From positions 61,061 through 125,060 of the forward strand of contig HF987896.1 in NCBI GenBank assembly GCA_000431135.1: a stretch of 64,000 bases of DNA. Direction: 5' to 3'. Source of the DNA: Clostridium sp. CAG:590 (GTDB lineage Bacteria > Bacillota > Clostridia > Lachnospirales > Lachnospiraceae). This document shows positions 62,742-64,000 of the stretch, piece by piece. Position numbers and translations under genes: made by a program. Numbering within the stretch: the first letter of the stretch is position 1; each line of letters starts with the position of its first letter. The notes below the pieces were generated by a model. It did no database searches. It was not told where the DNA came from and worked only from the letters and a program-made list of their open reading frames with translations.

Positions 62742-63991
62742 ATAGTTTATTATCAAAAATAAAATATAATAAGAGTGTTGTGAAATTATATTCTTTTTTT
62801 CATGAAAAAATACAGCATATGACTATGGCAACGGATGTGCCAGAGGTTAGAAAATTAGAATGCAGAACAACTAATAATGGTACGAAATGTTTGAGATGTA
62901 ATTTAGTAGTGCCTTCGTTGCAAAAAAAACATGTATTTGGTGGAATTGCAACAGCATTGACTTTTTTTCAAGAGATGTGTTTACAGATGGGATGCAATAG
63001 TCGGATTATAATATTGGATGCCGAGTTTGACAGAAAATGTGCTGTATCGGTTGAGGGTTACCAATTGGTCGAATGGGATCAGGACAGCAATGTTGATAAA
63101 CAAATTGTTGATATGAGTTGTCGAACAAAGAAAACATTAGCTATATCTTCAAATGATGTGTTTATGGCAACATGTTGGTGGAGCGCATACTTGGTACGGG
63201 AAATAATCCAATTTCAGAAGCTGGCTTATGGAAATTGTAAACCGTTGTTATATTTTATTCAGGATTATGAGCCAGGATTCTATCCGTGGTCTTCAAAGTA
63301 TCTTATGGCAGAGAGTACCTATAAGATGGACGTGGATGTTATGGCTGTTTTTAATACAAAACTTTTATATGATTATTTTGCAGATAAATCTTATAAATTT
63401 TATAAGATGTGGTATTTTGAGCCGGAATTGAATAAGGAGTTAGTTAAGTATCTCAAAAATGTCAAAGAATTTCCGGAGAGAAAAAAACAGATATTAATAT
63501 ACGGAAGACCGAGTACACCGAGGAATGCATTTGAACTGATTGTGGAATCGCTTAGACAGTGGGTTGAGATTCAGCAAGATGCAAATGAATGGAAAGTTAT
63601 ATCCGCTGGTGAGAAATTTGAAGATGTTGATATTGGAAAAGGGTTGAAAATACATTCAGTTGGAAAATTATCGTTGGATGAATATGCAAAACTTATGTTG
63701 GAAAGTCGGATTGGTATATCGTTAATGGTGTCACCTCATCCCAGTTACCCTCCATTAGAAATGGCAATGTTTGGAATGAAGGTTATTACGAATTCGTTTG
63801 CAAATAAAGATATGACACAATATAGTGATAATATTGTTTCTGTGGAGGAGTGTTCAGCAACTAATCTGGCAAAATATTTAAAAAATATATGTAATATAAA
63901 TAATATATATAATAATGTAAATGTGAAATATGACAAAAAACGTTTTACATGGAATGAAACATTTCTTACGATAGCGGATGAATGGAACTAA
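62738..63991 (+). CDS. WsaF-like glycosyltransferase (GT4-type)
   Basis: This 417-residue GT-B transferase has LVVPSLQKKHVFGGIATA at the acceptor side, FMATCWWSAY, YFIQDYEPGFYPWSS, and in the donor half IYGRPSTPRNAFELI, SVGKLSLDEYA and SLMVSPHPSYPPLEMA. All of these are also in the last third of the 992-residue enzyme at 57.6 kb, so the two are paralogues. It overlaps the kinase-fold gene by 4 bases (ATGA). The locus continues beyond the window. By comparison with the WsaF family it may transfer rhamnose, but rhamnose biosynthesis genes are not in this window. Confidence 0.84.
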   Translation: MNSLLSKIKYNKSVVKLYSFFHEKIQHMTMATDVPEVRKLECRTTNNGTKCLRCNLVVPSLQKKHVFGGIATALTFFQEMCLQMGCNSRIIILDAEFDRKCAVSVEGYQLVEWDQDSNVDKQIVDMSCRTKKTLAISSNDVFMATCWWSAYLVREIIQFQKLAYGNCKPLLYFIQDYEPGFYPWSSKYLMAESTYKMDVDVMAVFNTKLLYDYFADKSYKFYKMWYFEPELNKELVKYLKNVKEFPERKKQILIYGRPSTPRNAFELIVESLRQWVEIQQDANEWKVISAGEKFEDVDIGKGLKIHSVGKLSLDEYAKLMLESRIGISLMVSPHPSYPPLEMAMFGMKVITNSFANKDMTQYSDNIVSVEECSATNLAKYLKNICNINNIYNNVNVKYDKKRFTWNETFLTIADEWN

Positions 63992-64000
63992 GAACTATAT

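Overview
The window looks like the chromosome of a low-to-moderate GC Gram-positive anaerobe of the Clostridia, most plausibly Lachnospiraceae. I infer this from strong AGGAGG-type ribosome binding sites, sigma-A type promoters, T-tailed hairpin terminators, a TagGH-type exporter, an LCP (LytR-CpsA-Psr) protein, secreted proteins with choline-binding-type repeats, and AT-rich codon use. No rRNA, tRNA, CRISPR array, insertion sequence or prophage gene is visible. Most of the 64 kb is one very large surface-glycopolymer locus, with housekeeping genes and a small putative defence cassette inside it.

Layout. (1) 0-4.8 kb: precursor and wall genes (5'-truncated galE, a lipid-kinase-family gene, glmM, a GH25 lysozyme). 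(2) 4.8-14.9 kb: a teichoic-acid-like module with a WbaP-type phosphoglycosyltransferase, three CDP-glycerol glycerophosphotransferase-family enzymes, a GT2, a TagGH-like ABC exporter and a TarI/TarJ pair, closed by a strong terminator. (3) 15-18.5 kb: two divergently transcribed, homologous secreted beta-helix proteins. (4) 18.5-29.9 kb: a second assembly module with a GT-C-like membrane protein, a fourth glycerophosphotransferase, a GT4-like transferase, a second IspD/TarI-like cytidylyltransferase paired with an extended SDR, GT2s, two polysaccharide pyruvyl transferases and a Wzx-like flippase. (5) 30-37.2 kb: glmS, an LCP ligase and three secreted wall-associated proteins (14-repeat wall-binding protein, GH5 endoglucanase, L,D-transpeptidase). 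(6) 37.6-43.8 kb: gltB-gltD. (7) 43.8-45.7 kb, minus strand: a two-gene AAA ATPase plus RloB/TOPRIM-like cassette. (8) 45.9-64 kb: a secreted Big2-GDPD phosphodiesterase, then a third, AT-richer polysaccharide module with several GT2s, a DUF2304 protein, a Wzm/Wzt exporter whose ATPase has a C-terminal carbohydrate-binding domain, a 993-residue multi-domain transferase, a methyltransferase, a kinase-fold protein with a C-terminal coil, and a WsaF-like transferase.

How they work together (inference). glmS and glmM supply amino-sugar precursors, galE supplies UDP-sugars, and TarIJ and its paralogue supply CDP-linked alditols or sugars. At least two, probably three, undecaprenyl-linked polymers are made and exported by TagGH, Wzx and Wzm/Wzt respectively. 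LCP attaches glycopolymer to the wall. The GH25, L,D-transpeptidase, GDPD, GH5 and beta-helix proteins are placed to remodel wall or polymer. The most interesting part is 55.5-64 kb. It has the parts list of an E. coli O9a-type chain-capping system (WbdD methyltransferase plus kinase, read by the Wzt carbohydrate-binding domain), but split into two overlapping genes, in a Gram-positive background with WsaF-like transferases. The second lead is the AAA ATPase/RloB-like pair.
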